Source: Pachypanchax playfairii
Taxonomy: Eukaryota > Chordata > Actinopteri > Cyprinodontiformes > Aplocheilidae
Direction: 5' to 3'
Assembly: GCA_006937955.1 (NCBI GenBank)
Contig: SSNP01000244.1
Coordinates: forward strand, 352,644-416,643
Length of the DNA: 64,000 bases
Shown: piece by piece, positions 1 to 11,937 of the stretch
Numbering within the stretch: the first letter of the stretch is position 1
How the letters are laid out: every line of letters begins with the position of its first letter
Translations under genes and position numbers: made by a program
Notes under the pieces: model-generated
Database searches by the model: none
Told to the model about the DNA's origin: nothing
Seen by the model: only the letters and a program-made list of their open reading frames with translations

Positions 1-1058
1 AAGAATAACAACAGCAGCCAGTCTTTGGGTCTGAGCACTACCAGTGCTGAAGCTCTCTACTGACTTGAAAACGGAGGGTTATTATTTCTTCTCTCTATAA
101 CTGATCCTCGATCAGAGTTTTGGCTGCTTAGTGGAGTGGTTCAAGGTTTTACTCGTGAACACAGAGTCTAGAATGCAAACCCTGTAGGAACAGAGGGAGG
201 CAGACCTAAAATAAAAGTCTTTTGCCAGTTGGGATTGAACTGTGTCAACATTAGCAAACAAACTAAAGACAAGCCAATTTTAAAGAGCAACTCACCCTCA
301 AAACAGCTTTTTTTCTTATTATTAACTGTATTAATAGATCTTTAATGCAACCTCTCAGTTTCTGTGCATTTTTTGACATTTTCCTGTAAACCTGTTAAAT
401 TCTACACTTTTTGGTCTAAACACGTGTTAGTCCTGCCCTGTTAGGGCATTATTTGAAAAAACAGTTAGAAGGCAGGAAGAAAATTTGGGGGGGGGAGTTG
501 CTCTTTAATTATACTTCACCACAACAAATTGAGTCTAGTCACATCAGGAAGAAGTAGCCCTGCACTCCGATTTTTTACCACAGACAAACATATGCTCTTT
601 AACTTTTATCCCTTTATAAATTTGTGATCTGGCACCCAAGCATTTGTCTTCAGTGAAGGCAGTGCTGACTGTATTTCTTTTGCCTCCTGTATGCAGAAAC
701 ATAGGGCTAACATCTAATGCTAGTTAACCAACAGTGGTAATGTGCCAGACCTGCCTCTTGCCAGAAGGACACTACGGAGGACTGACAAACAGTACACACA
801 GCGAGTAAGCTAGGAAATCTTTGAAAAATGTCTTTTTAAGCAAGAATTCTTGGAAATTTTGGATCAATTTAGAATCGTCATTAAAAAGAATCATGATTCA
901 GACATGAATCAATTTTTTCTGGTACCCCTATTATAACTGTTTGCCAATGGGGCAGTGAAGGCTTAGAAACGTAAGAAAATTAATAGTTCTTCAATTGGAG
1001 TTACACTGAATTACTACACACAATACTTTTATAACAAGTCTATGTATTTATTTATTTA

Positions 1059-1114
<56 letters not shown>

Positions 1115-1669
1115 TTTGGAGATGAGTGAAGAATTGTGTCATGTGAAATTTTCAAACATGTTAAAAATTCCAGCAACACAAGGGTGAAGCTCAGCCACTC
1201 ACACTTGGAAATTGAGAACACTGAACTTTACTAGATGTCTGGAAAGTCCCTCTTGAATGTAACAGCTGCATCCCAGCCAGTCACAGGTTTAAAGTGACTT
1301 TACTGATGGCTGGCAATTTAGGGCTTTGTTCTAAAAGTATTATTTTCTGAGAGTAAAAATTGTTTGAACTTTGAAGAAAAGTTTATTTTTTCACAGTTAT
1401 AATTTAAAGGCAACAAATAAATTTGGAAAATATTGTCTTTCTTGTTACAAGGAAATCTGATTATACGCAGTTGTGTTTGACAGAACTCACTTTTACAAAA
1501 ACAACATTTTATATGCGAAGGAGCTGATAATCTAGATGAAGAGAGGGATATATGTTGTTTTTCTAAGAATTTATTTCAGTTTGTTTATAGATCCACTCTG
1601 ATGAAAATCGTGTTTTTTGTGTTGTTAACATTTTCTTGTGCCATTTTTCTAATGCTAGAGGATATATCG
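1..1669. other. Non-coding flank, no gene seen
   Basis: AT-rich DNA with no convincing exon, splice pair or repeat family that I recognise. It holds a short poly-G run near 487-497 and the tetranucleotide microsatellite listed separately. Confidence 0.6.
1044..1117. repeat. TTTA/CTTA tetranucleotide microsatellite
   Basis: About five TATT-type units pass into some fifteen uninterrupted ACTT units and back to a single ATTT. The mixed array suggests one base change that then expanded. Confidence 0.95.
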
Positions 1670-1672
1670 TAA

Positions 1673-2265
1673 AGGTCGTGGATCATGCAAAATCAACTTT
1701 TTGGAGCTTTTAACCATGTTGTGATGCTATTTCCTTATTTAAAACAAAACCAGAGAGGTTTTTGGCTTAATACATGCATTACTAATACATGCATCTTGTG
1801 CTCTGAGCAGCTGCTCCACTCTCTCCTGGAAAATGACTGACTGTAACATAGTGATGTAACAATGTTACACCAGGACCGGCCCGACATATCTACGCTGCCC
1901 CTGCAGATTAAACACACACACCCCGAGCTGCAAGAGTCCGAAGCAAGACACTAACCACCATTTTTTGTTGTATTTTACTTTCTAAAAATGTCTCGGTGGA
2001 AATGTGCATTTAGCTGTGAGAGTTACAGGAATTTATCCCCCATTTTATTCAGGCAGCTCGAGGGGCAGCACTAACAAGGAGGGGGCCTTGGGAAGCGATG
2101 GGATTTTGGGTAAACCAAGTGTTTTACTTCCTGGTCGGAGAATAACTCGAGAATATAAATTATATTTCAGGACAAATAAAGACTATATAACACCAAAGGT
2201 AATATTTATCATATATGTGCCGATCCCAGATGTTGAAAGCTGTAAAATAACATGATACATGACCT
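1673..2265 (-). mobile_element. N3 TTAA-type non-autonomous DNA transposon, copy A
   Basis: The ends are inverted repeats starting AGGTC and sharing ATCATG (left AGGTCGTGGATCATG, right in reverse AGGTCATGTATCATG). The right flank is TTAA (2266-2269) and the left flank a decayed GTAA. The interior matches the element at 41763-42351 in reverse, including a conserved stretch around TAACATTGTTACA-type sequence and TTTTATTCAGGCAGCTCGAG. It carries no transposase. TTAA duplication with AG-starting ends points to Kolobok-like elements; this class is inference. Confidence 0.75.
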
Positions 2266-2269
2266 TTAA

Positions 2270-3979
2270 GAAAATGAAGCTCAAAATGGCATTTTTGAGT
2301 ATTTCTGCATTCAAATCGCTGTGAATCAGTAATGCGGTCTAAAAAAAGAGTGAGTTTGTGACGTAGAAAAGGCACTTGGCAGGCCACAAGCTCCTACTCT
2401 GCTAGCTCTCAGCAACAGGGAGAGGCGAGGGGGGTCCTCCACACCAACGGCACAACACAGAGGCAAATTGCTAATGAACTAAACACCATAATAATAATTT
2501 AAAGATTACTAAGAACGATTGAAAATAGCTCAAAAGAGGATCAGAGTAGGTCTTTAAAGAAACCAAAGGAATACGTACAGTATTAAATCAAGACGTAAAG
2601 ATAATATGTAACCTGTAAAATTACATTTGTCTTCAAAATATTACAAATAGACTAATTAATGCCATAAGACATCTTGCAGCTTTTCTGGGTTGTTGATTTT
2701 TCTTCTATCTCTGGGACTTGGCTGGTGCCTATCTTCAGGCGAGAGGAGAACAACTTAGACTGGGTCTTTAGCTGATTTCTTTCAAAGACTTCCTGTGCTG
2801 TTGCAACACACATAATTGGGTTTTCGATTGCTTTTTTGATGACAACAGGTTTGTTGGTTAAAACTGAGGCAATATCCTATTATAAGGTTTTCAATTGTCT
2901 AATACCTGAAATGTAAAATGTATTTTCCTCATTAAATAACAAGGAAAAGAAATTCATTTTCTATTTATAAAAGATCAGAACTAATTGGTCTAGAAATTTA
3001 ACTGGTGAGACTATATTAAATATTTAATCGCAGTAAATTCTCTTGATCTTCCTCAAGGTTTCTTTTAATTGTATGCTATGAATAGGTAAAATTATTCTCT
3101 CATTTCACCCACAACCATTAAAATAAAGTAACCATCACTTTTGAAGAAAATGCTTGCAAAATGTGTGATTTTAGAAAATATAAAAAGAGTCTCACGATCA
3201 TAGATCACTAACAAAAAGCAATAAAACCCCTAAAAACCCATGAGGGAATAGAAAAACTGTTATTTGTGGCCAGAATAAATGAACGAACATTTCAGAAGAG
3301 AAATGTGTGACATTAAACGACGTGTAGCAGAAATAGCACAGAAAAAAGTAACGGGCAGCTGAGGACACAGAATGCAAGAGCTCATGGAAACTTCTGAGAA
3401 TATTTTATGTCTAGTGACATTTGAGAAAATTACACCTCACAAGGAAGGTGAACGTCATATAAAAGTATGATCAAGTATGTTTAATTAACAAAGGCACTTT
3501 TTAGCTATTCCTATCTAATAGGTACTACTTCTTCTACTTTTTAAAATTAACTTATCTTAAAATCCTTTACTTTAAGAGATATGGGTTTATAAATAGACTT
3601 CTAAATTTGTGTTTGAACTTCTTTGGAGGGTTTAAGATTAGAGTTGTTTTAAGACATTAAAAGTACATTTTCTCACTGGCCCTGTTGTGACTAGCGTTTA
3701 GCTTGTCAGTTCGATGAGAACCAATCTGTTCTTGCAAACTGAGCTCATTCAGAGAGCCGTCTTGAACAGGTGTTGTACACAGATGTTAAATGTTTTATAA
3801 CCTTCCACAAGAACCAACTTTAAAGGATCTAATATTTATTTAAACACTATTCTGTTTTAATGTTAAAATTAAAAATGCTCATACTTTTAAATAAATCTAA
3901 TTTTTTTAAAAATTATTATTATCCAATAAGTTTATTTCATCCAAAATAAATTCATGACTAAATTGGGCAGTTCATTAAT
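2270..3979. other. AT-rich non-coding DNA
   Basis: No exon-like block with matching splice sites and no repeat I can delimit. Short open frames here have no protein-like character. Confidence 0.55.
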
Positions 3980-3983
3980 TTAA

Positions 3984-4518
3984 AGAGGTCCTTCCATTAA
4001 AAACGGTTTTTCTGAGGTTTTTGTTGAATATTTTAGCTCCACAGGTGTTCTTACCTTCATAGTGGGTGTGAAAACAGGTCAACAACTTCCTCTTTCAGTT
4101 TTTATCTCTCAAACTACGCAGGTGGTGATAAAACCAGAGTTCCCCTGAGTGCGAACAGCCTGTATCTGTTTTGTCACAACTCCTTTGTTCGTTAGTATTC
4201 TGCAGCTCCCGCAGTTGAAACCACACCTAGCATGCTGCTCACTAAAAGCTGTAGCACAAGACGTATCAAAGATTAAGAGACTCGGTGCGCTGTTGCCATG
4301 CAGGAAACAGGAAGCCTTGCTCTCATAGGCTTGTTTGTTAGTCCAGCAAATTAGCATAATGAATATTGGAGCCAAAGCCAGACGAATCTTCACACAGACA
4401 GATTGAAAGGTCTGTAAATCAGTGTTTCTTAATGTTTTTTAGATATAAAATGTTTCATATTACAGGTTAATCTTTCAGAAATAACCACAAAGTCATAAAA
4501 TTGTGTGAAATGGCCTCT
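3984..4518 (+). mobile_element. N1 TTAA-type element, copy 1
   Basis: It starts AGAGGTCCTTCCATTA and ends in reverse with AGAGGCCATTTCA, forming an imperfect inverted repeat of about 14 bp. TTAA lies directly outside both ends (3980-3983 and 4519-4522). The interior is shared with all other N1 copies. A minus-strand frame (4109-4393) stays open through it, but this is a property of the family consensus and not evidence of a protein. Confidence 0.88.
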
Positions 4519-4894
4519 TTAAATCTTTATAAATGTTTACAGTAAAAAGTCAGCGGGGATTATTCTGCATTGAGTGGCATGTTCTGCCCATGCATGCTCC
4601 AGGTACTCCTGTCCTCTCACCCAGTGATAGATGGAGATAAATTCCAACTCCCTGCAACCCGGAACAAGCAGGTATAGAAAATGTATGGATTTAAGTGTGA
4701 AAAAAGTAACTATTGAAGAAATCTGTACGTAGTAAATACTTTTTCTCTGCGTCATTTTACATGTCTGTTACATGATCTACCAAATTTTGAAATCACACAA
4801 AGTATTGACAAATTGTCTGAAAATTTGGCATTAAATTCTGATTGAAGCATTTCCTTTTTTTGTCCATATTTGATTTCTAGATGTTGTCAGTCCT
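4519..4894. other. Spacer without recognised feature
   Basis: AT-rich DNA between an N1 element and a SINE. A 72-codon minus-strand open frame here shows no family resemblance. Confidence 0.5.
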
Positions 4895-5222
4895 ACTTAT
4901 AATAATAATAATAATCTCCTTTATTGATCCAACTAGGGGAAATTACTTCTCTGCATTTTATACATCCTCATGCACGAAGAGCAGAGGGCAGCCATGTTGT
5001 ACAGCTGCCCGTGAGACAGTTTTGAGGTCCAGTATTTTGCCCAAAGATACTTCAACACGTAACTTGTTGGGGCCCGGGATTGAACCCTGATCTCCCGATC
5101 AGAGGACGACCTCCTTCCCGATTTGAATATGGCCGCCTCGGCCTTTGACACGTAGCCTGCCGGGACTAGTGATCCAACTCTAACCTCCCAATTGAAGGGC
5201 AATATCCCCCACTGTCATTTTA
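4895..5222 (-). mobile_element. tRNA-derived SINE with (ATT)n tail
   Basis: Read on the minus strand, the 3' end is an (ATT)n tail after GGATCAATAAAGGAG, seen on the + strand as AATAATAATAATAATCTCC. Further 5' there is a polymerase III B-box-like word, GGGTTCAATCCC (about 5075-5090 on the + strand in reverse). Such SINEs use a LINE's machinery for copying and encode no protein. The 5' limit is approximate. Confidence 0.6.
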
Positions 5223-5339
5223 AGTCATAATAAAAAGAGACAATAGATTTTGTTTTCGCTTGCCTAAAGACTACAAATTAGTCAAAACAGTATTTTATTT
5301 TCCCGATGAATGCAAAGCTGAAACAACAACAAGTATAGA

Positions 5340-5863
5340 CATGGACGTAGTTTTAGGGGGGGACACAGGGGACATGTCCCCTGCACTTTTTCAAAAGGCC
5401 ATTTTGGTCCCCTGTACTCTGCAACTGTCCAAAAACAATGTTTCGCTACATTAAACAGAGATGGGTTGAGCACTAGGACCAAGCAGAAAACGGCCGCTCA
5501 AGCTGAAGCCCGTCTCCCCTAGTTTAGCCCGCCTACCAGTTCCTCTTGTGTGATTGGCTGTTTCTGCTGTCACTCCCCCTTGCCTGTTTGCACACTGCAG
5601 ACAGACAGACCGGTGTGGTGGCAAGATAACCTGCGGTCAGGAGTGCTGTGCAACTGTTGTTTGGCCGGCGTTTGGGTTTATGATGTCAAAGAGAAAAAAA
5701 GGCGACATAAGAGACTTTTTTAGAAGTCAAACCAAGGAAAATTGAGCTTAAAAGTAGCAATAGAAAACTAAAAGAAACAATGGAGGACACAGTAAGCTGA
5801 AAGATTAGTTTTATGAAAAACACTTCTGTCCCCCCCACCTCTGAAATCAAAATTTCGTCCGTG
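5340..5863 (+). mobile_element. hAT-A non-autonomous element, copy 1
   Basis: The termini are CATGGACG and CGTCCGTG. The flanks are AGTATAGA (5332-5339) and AGTATAAA (5864-5871), an 8-bp target duplication with one mismatch, as hAT elements make. The body is the same as the element at 22839-23556 except for a 208-bp block present only there and a short G-rich stretch near the left end present only here. Confidence 0.85.
5680..5745 (+). pseudogene. Start of a hAT transposase, truncated
   Basis: The frame begins MMSKRKKGDIRDFFRSQ and stops after 21 residues. Basic and acidic residues followed by a DFF motif resemble the start of fish hAT transposases of the zinc-finger MYM/BED type, from memory and unchecked. 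In the longer copy at 23157 the same peptide runs to a GTAAGT splice donor, so it was probably a first exon. Nothing of the catalytic domain remains. Confidence 0.5.
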
Positions 5864-5871
5864 AGTATAAA

Positions 5872-7889
5872 CGGCATGTTTTGGCTTCACTAGTCAGTCA
5901 TTTTTAAAAAAAGGTGAAGAAACTTGGTTCATCTTTATATTCATCAGTGGTTTTACCCTTATCAGCTCCCTATGCAGAGACAAGATCATCTCTAAATATC
6001 TCAAAATGTTTTAGCTTTTGCTACAGGGTGTTCTCAGATAGCTGGTTTTATTCTGTGTCATTATTTCTCCACACAGCCATGTATCAAAATCTGAAAGGAA
6101 GCAGGAACTGGTCATAGCAGCTATTGGACACAATGAGAGCGCTGGTGTGTGTTTACGTGCACGTTGTGTGTGAGATATTCAGGCCCAGACAAATGCAGAC
6201 GAAACAAACAAAAAAAAAAAAATCCCTCACCAGCCAGCTGCCCTTGTCTGTCACCCCTGCTCACCTCTGGCTGTTGTTGAGCTCACTCCTGTTAGCATGT
6301 ACAGAATATTTTTACAGCTCATGTGTGTATGCGTGTCCCTTTAACACCTGGCAGTCTCTGTCTTGTCCAGTCACTAATAGAGTTGCTGAATGGGGTGAAG
6401 CTGCCAGAGGAACATTATGTGGAGGACAATGATCTACCTTTACGCTGTGGGAATCTGAATTCTCTTCTCAGCTCCTATTCTTTCATAGAGGAAATGGAAA
6501 AATAGACAAATAACACACACACATCCAGCCAGTCCAGAAGTTTCCTTTGTTCCCACACAGTAGCAAAATCTGTTTATTTCAAAATATTTAACCAGGTTTA
6601 TGGTGTGTATTGAATCATTGGATCGTTTTAAATGCTGATGGTGAATCAGAAGTCTGTTTATTTGTGTTAGTGTCCTTTGGTCTTGTTCCATTTTGTGTTG
6701 TGGTGTTCCACATCTGATGTCTTGTTTTTTTTTGTTTAACTTTTGCCAAAACCTCTAAACCACCTTTTCTCATTCAAATTTTCACTCCCTCTTTCCTCAG
6801 TTACACTCACACACATACACACCATACACATGCACACACATGTGCATTCAGACCCACACTGTGCCTTGGCTGTGGTAATTAGATACAGTCTGTCTAACTG
6901 TCAGACATCAACTGGTACCAGACACCAGGCTCTAACCCCATTGGCTAATCCTCCAGACGCTGCTTTGCATTCTGATTGGATGTTGCTTCCTCAACTGCTC
7001 TGACTCTGACCCAGTAAACTTGCATGTGAACTAAATCCACAGATTTTTATTGGCTGTCTCTGAGACACATGACTGGTGCTCACTGACGCTCTCTGGCTCT
7101 GTAGTTCCCAGAGGAGGATACAGTTATCCTCCTTATAGAGAAAAACAACACCATTCATCACCTCCTTCTCTTCCTTCATTTCACCTCATCCATCTCTCTC
7201 TCTGTGTGTTTAGGCTCTTGTGCTGTGCTGTTATGTTTCAGTCTTTGTCTTTCTGAAAGGTTGAAAACATGTCCAAGTCCTCTGGATGCCCGGGCCAGAC
7301 TGAATTACTTCTCAGACTGTTAAACAAGTATAGTTGATATTATGTCCAGGCCAGAACAAAATATTCCCCAAGAATGTAATTTATCTCAACTGCTCTCTTT
7401 ATATAGTGTCTCCCTTTTTTTTTTTTTTTGTTCCCTGGGAATTATTTTTACTTCCATTTCCACCCACATTAAGCCCACACAGCCTCTCCAGCTGGTGAGA
7501 AGTGAGCAGGATAGATCAAGTCATGCAGCCATAAATATTTATCCACTTCACTCATCCAGCTCTTACTGTTCAGCATCAGCCTGATGAGGAAGGATCAGTT
7601 TTACACAACAGGTTTCTGTTGACATATCCTGTTGCTGACAGTAGAGGACAAAACATGTTGCTTCACTCGAAGGTTCCAAACCAGGAAGGATACATTAAAC
7701 ATCCCTTTTAATTTTCTTCACATTCTTCCATGACTTTTAATGTATTAGAGCCACAGTGATCTGTAGGATTTTTAAGTAAAAAAATACATTTAAACTTATA
7801 ATCTTTATGTAAGACATAAGATAAAACTGTCAAATTCCAGTTTGAAAACAATCAGAATATGTGACCTGTTTTTCTCATATGGTTTTGTT
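5872..7889. other. Non-repetitive spacer with pyrimidine-rich patches
   Basis: Holds the candidate exon at 6371-6505. From about 7095 a frame stays open to 7320 after a CTGTAG acceptor-like site, but it runs through CTCT-rich sequence and has no donor, so I do not call it. Confidence 0.4.
6371..6505 (+). CDS. Candidate terminal coding exon, unidentified
   Basis: The block follows a good acceptor (TCTGTCTTGTCCAG) and is open for 44 codons before TAG. The peptide starts SLIELLNGVKLPEEHYVED and ends FIEEMEK, a mixed composition that looks protein-like. No strong donor lies inside; GGG|GTGAAG is the best alternative and would leave eight codons in phase with the exon at 10128. No AATAAA lies close after the stop. 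It could be the last exon of an upstream gene, a skipped exon of the gene below, or chance. Confidence 0.28.
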   Translation, partial: SLIELLNGVKLPEEHYVEDNDLPLRCGNLNSLLSSYSFIEEMEK

Positions 7890-7893
7890 TTAA

Positions 7894-8418
7894 AGAGGCC
7901 ATTTCACACAAATTTAATTACTTTGTGTTTATTTCTGAAGTATTAACCTGTAATATGAAATATTTTATATCTAAAAAATGTTAGGAAACACGGATTAACA
8001 GACCTTTCAATCTCTCTGCGTCAACTTCGGGCTGCAACCCATTAATATTCATTATGTGAATTTGCTGGACTCATACTGGCTAACAAACTAGCCTATGAGA
8101 GCGTGGCTTCCTGTTTCCTTCCCCGCTGTGCATGGCAACATCGCACCGAGTATTTTCCAGTTTGATACGTGTTTATGCTAACAGCTTTTAGCCAGCAGCA
8201 TGCTAGGCATGGTTTCAACTGTGCGAGCTGATGAATACTAGTGACCAAAAGAATTGTGACGTAACAAATACACACCATTTGAACTCGGGTGTTATTGCCA
8301 CCTGCGTAGTTTGAGAGAAAGAGAAGTTGTTGACCTGTTTTCACACCCACTATAAAGTTAAGAACACCTGTGGAGCTAAAATATTCAACAGAAACCTCAG
8401 AAAAACCGAGTTTTTAAC
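7894..8418 (-). mobile_element. N1 TTAA-type element, copy 2, end lost
   Basis: Begins AGAGGCCATTTCACAC directly after TTAA (7890-7893) and matches the N1 family in reverse. The far end breaks off in the AAAAACCGAGTTTTTAA stretch without the usual GGGCCTCTTTAA. It is more diverged than most copies. Confidence 0.75.
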
Positions 8419-8656
8419 ATGTCACGATGTCGAGTCAAACCACGGACCCTTAACACATGTTTCTGATGCCTTAAATGAACCTTTCCAATTGACAGGAAGC
8501 TAAAATTGTTGTCAAATTAGTAACTCCATTTTATTTGTTCTCTATTTTGTCGCAAACCACATGAAAGGTTGTTACTAGCCTGACGAAACTAGCCGAATCT
8601 TGACACAGATAGATTGAAAGGTCTGTTAATCAGTGTCTCCTAACATTTTTTATTTA

Positions 8657-9310
8657 TGGTGCGTTCACACCAGCCACTTTGTCAACGTCAAGCAACGCTC
8701 ATAACGTTCCAAGTTTGACGTTTGAAAGTTGAAGCTTGTAACACCTGCCAGTCAGAGCGCATAGGCGTTAAAGCTCATAACACTGGACCGTTAAAAAGAG
8801 CGTGTAGGCGGGGCTTTCTTTGTTATTGGATGTTCTGAGCTATGGCGGATCATATAGAGAGAGTGGCTTGGCTTTATTTACTCCGTTTGTGGATACACCC
8901 CATTCTTCAGATGCGTTCTGAGTTTGAGGAGTTAAACCATTTGCTCCAGGAGCTACATATGGATGAGGTTCGCTTCCAGCGCTACTTCCGTCTGTCCCGC
9001 GCCCTGTTTGAAGACTTCTTGCTTCATTCAGGTACGTCACTACGATGAGACGCTCTGATTGGTTGACATGCTGATTCAAGAGCGTTATGAACGTCAAAAG
9101 TTCAGCTAGCTGAACTTTCTGCGTTTTGAGCTTTTCAAGTTTTTCAAGCGTCAACGCCTGAAATGCTCGAAAAGCTTGAAAAGTTGCAGCTCATAACGCT
9201 CACAAAGCGACGCAGAGTCGTTGACGTCTGTCTGACGCCCGTCCACCATAGACTTTACGTGTAAACTTGCCGCTTATGAAGTTGATGTTTGGGCCGGTGT
9301 GAACGCACTA
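8657..9310 (+). mobile_element. Harbinger-like non-autonomous element with a transposase exon
   Basis: Terminal inverted repeats are TGGTGCGTTCACACCAGCC and, in reverse, TAGTGCGTTCACACCGGCC. TTA is duplicated on both sides (8654-8656 and 9311-9313), the 3-bp target typical of PIF/Harbinger. The interior has a second pair of inverted motifs built from AACGTCAA- and AGCGTT-like words. A transposase first exon is kept at 8842-9031, but no catalytic exons follow. Confidence 0.88.
8842..9031 (+). pseudogene. First exon of a HARBI1-like nuclease, orphaned
   Basis: The frame starts MADHIERVAWLY and contains LHMDEVRFQRYFRLSRALFE, which matches the N-terminal region of Harbinger nucleases (the [ED]-x-RF-x-x-YFR-[ML]-[ST] pattern). 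It ends at CATTCAG|GTACGT, a good splice donor. Complete Harbinger nucleases are several hundred residues and have a DDE catalytic domain, which is absent here. It is therefore a remnant inside a non-autonomous element, though its start codon and donor are intact. Confidence 0.75.
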
Positions 9311-9395
9311 TTAGAATTAAAATGTTTCATATTACTGGTTAATACTTAAGAAATAACCACAAAGTCATGAAATTTGTGTAAAATGGTCTCTTTAC

Positions 9396-10127
9396 ATATA
9401 CTTTTCTAAGAAAATATTCTATGTTGCACTTTTAATGGCAGCAACAATAATACATTCAAACATGGAGAGTAGTCCAGCAGTCTAAGCCTATAGCAGCATA
9501 ACTAAAGGGATGAATCAGTATAACCAAAACTAATCTAATTGATAAGACTGATCAAAAAGAAAAGATGTAAGTCAAGCCTTGAACATAGATAGAGTGCCTA
9601 CCTCATAGCTGAAAACTGGAAGATGGTTCTACAAGAGGGGAGACTGATAAGCCTCTTATTCTACAAACCCTGTTCCAAAAGGTCAGTTGTTACAAATCTC
9701 ATAACCCATATTTCATTCCAATAGGACATAAACAACAAATCAGAACTGTTTTAGTATTTCATAGAAAATATTATCTGATTTTTTATTTATTTTCTACAAA
9801 AAAGTCCATATTTAAATCTACATGCTCATAACAGATCATAACAATAACAAGTATGAAAGAAGGTGCACTGATTGCTCATTATTATGTCGCGCAGATGTTC
9901 TTCAATGTTGTTCATTATGCTGACGGGTAATGTATTCTGTAGCATCTGCTCAAGGAGCTGCAGAACAGTCAACATCAGCCTTTTATTTGAGGTTGTTCAG
10001 TTTTTTTTCTGGTTACATGCTTGATATTGCTTCAACAACAGATGATTACTCACAACTTTTCATAGTCTAATAGGTCATAAATAATCACAACCTGTCAGTA
10101 AATAGTGACAATTTCCAACTCTTCCAG
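9396..10127. other. Non-coding DNA upstream of the first exon-like block
   Basis: AT-rich, with no delimitable repeat. It ends in the pyrimidine-rich tract CAATTTCCAACTCTTCCAG that acts as the acceptor for the block at 10128. Confidence 0.45.
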
Positions 10128-10212
10128 GTGCTGCCAGATTTCAGACAGTTTGCCATTGAATTCACACTCTCCATCTCACAAACACTGTTGACAAGGCTGG
10201 AGTCACCCATCG
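10128..10212 (+). CDS. Exon-like block 1 of an unidentified host gene
   Basis: This 85-bp block lies between a strong acceptor (CCAACTCTTCCAG) and a strong donor (ATCG|GTAAGT). Only one of three frames is open. It reads V-L-P-D-F-R-Q and then FAIEFTLSISQTLL to LESPI, ending after the first base of a codon. The composition suggests a soluble helical segment. The phase fits the start of the block at 14356, which must supply two bases. I do not recognise the family. Chance could give one such block; the run of phase-matched blocks is the main support. Confidence 0.5.
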
Positions 10213-10979
10213 GTAAGTGTTAGAATGGCTAAAACAACATCTGTGTTCACACTTAAAGCAACCCAATCTAAGTTTCTCTGCCTGTGCAACAAGTTGATGC
10301 ACTTTTATGTTGCTAACATATGCTCCTCATTCTGGAGTGTAAGATGGGAACAAAATTGGACAATCAATAACTGTACGGGCTCGCAAAAGTTTGATCCAAA
10401 ATATGAATAATACTGTTACATCTACACAGCTGTATAAAAAGTCTGGTGTCTCTACAAGAGAAAGGTTTGATTTTGAGCTCTCATGTATCTTTTAGTGAGT
10501 TAAAACTAAGTCCCACTCCCAAAAGCCAAAAATCACAAATTTCAACAATCAGCTCTTTTGCAGCTGTCCAACACTGAGAAAAGTAAATTATCTGATGCCT
10601 CCAGAGCAAAAAAAAAGTATTTAGAAGACAGAGCAAGATAAATCTTTGAAAAACACTTTTCCATGCTCTTTATGTTATTAGGGTTTGGCATCAGAGAGGG
10701 AAGGTGGAAAGAAACCACATGACATGCTTCATGTTCTCCAGAAGTTTAGACACCTATGAGTGAGACTCTTGTTCCTGCTGTCATGGTATTGCATCACTTC
10801 ATGTTCCTTCCTGTTTCGCACTATGATTGTTACTTCTTTGGAACTTTGGGCATGTTTTTGATTTTTACTTGTTTTTTGACACAACTGCATTCCCTTTATC
10901 AGTCCATAAGCAACTGTTCTGCATTCTTTTTTCTCTCTAAGGAATCTTTGGTTTGTAAGATTTTTTAGCTTTTATTTAA
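10213..10979. other. Presumed intronic DNA
   Basis: No repeat delimited. A 70-codon frame at 10756-10968 is hydrophobic and T-rich, with no sign of being translated. Confidence 0.4.
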
Positions 10980-11553
10980 AGTGGCCCTTCCATTAATTTT
11001 TTTTTTTCTGAGGTTTCTGTTGAATATTTTAGCTCCACAGGTGTTCTTACCTTCATAGTGGGTGTGAAAACAGGTCAACAACTTCTCTTTCAGTTTTACT
11101 CTCTCAAACTACGCAGGTGGCGATAAAACCCGAGTTCTCCCGAGTCCGAGCGGTCTGTATGTGTTTTGTCACAACTCCTTTCTTTGTTAGTTTTCGGCAG
11201 CTCCCACAGTTGAAACCATGCCTAGCATGCTGCTGGCTAAAAGCTGTAGCATAAGACGTAGCAAACAGGAAGAGAGAACGCCTGACGTTACCATGCACGG
11301 TGGGAAACAGTATACCTTGCTCTCATAGGCTAGTTTGTTAGCCAATCAGAGTCCAGCAAATTCAAATAATGAATATGAACGAGCTGCTGATGAAGCAGCC
11401 TGATGGAAGGAACCGGAACCACCAGAATTTTAATGCAGACAGATTGAAAGGTCTGTTAATCAGTGTTTCCTGATGTTTTTTAGATATAAAATGTTTCATA
11501 TTACAGGTTAAGAAATAACCACAAAGTCCTGAAATTTGCATGAAATGGCCTCT
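10980..11553 (+). mobile_element. N1 TTAA-type element, copy 3
   Basis: Starts AGTGGCCCTTCCATTA after TTAA (10976-10979) and ends GGCCTCT before TTAA (11554-11557). The sequence outside TTAA differs from that of other copies, which fixes the boundary. Interior as in the other N1 copies. Confidence 0.9.
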
Positions 11554-11937
11554 TTAAATATATAAGGTTAGCTTAACTTAGCATGGCTTCTCTCCTGTCT
11601 TTACTTGCGCCGTGTGACAGATGTTTAATTACTTCTCTGCTTTATGTAGCAATAATGGTACATAAAATAAATGTAGTAATTTCCCTTAGCTGTCCTCTAG
11701 TTATTTAGGGTACAGACCAAAAAGTAGAGTTCAAGTCTTACACACCTCTCTGCAACTTCTTTGACATTACCCTCCTACAATCCCATAGAGACAATGTCTG
11801 CTAGTCCAAATTAAATATTAAGAATATCCCTCTTGTCTAAGTATCTATTAGTGTAATGTCTGACTGGTAGTGCTGAAACCTGACATGCACCACAACAGAG
11901 ATTATATGAAAAGTTAACAAGTTTTATTTAAAATTGT

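Larger units (their letters stand above)
8578..9391 (+). mobile_element. N1 fragment split by a Harbinger-like insertion
   Basis: The left part (8578-8653) and right part (9314-9391) together form one end of N1, from CCTGACGAA to TGGTCTCT, in the opposite orientation to the copy just upstream. The outer site is TTAC instead of TTAA. The element at 8657-9310 interrupts it. Confidence 0.7.

Noticed and set aside
1041..1117. CRISPR array
   Set aside because: Simple tetranucleotide repeat without spacers, in a vertebrate-type genome.
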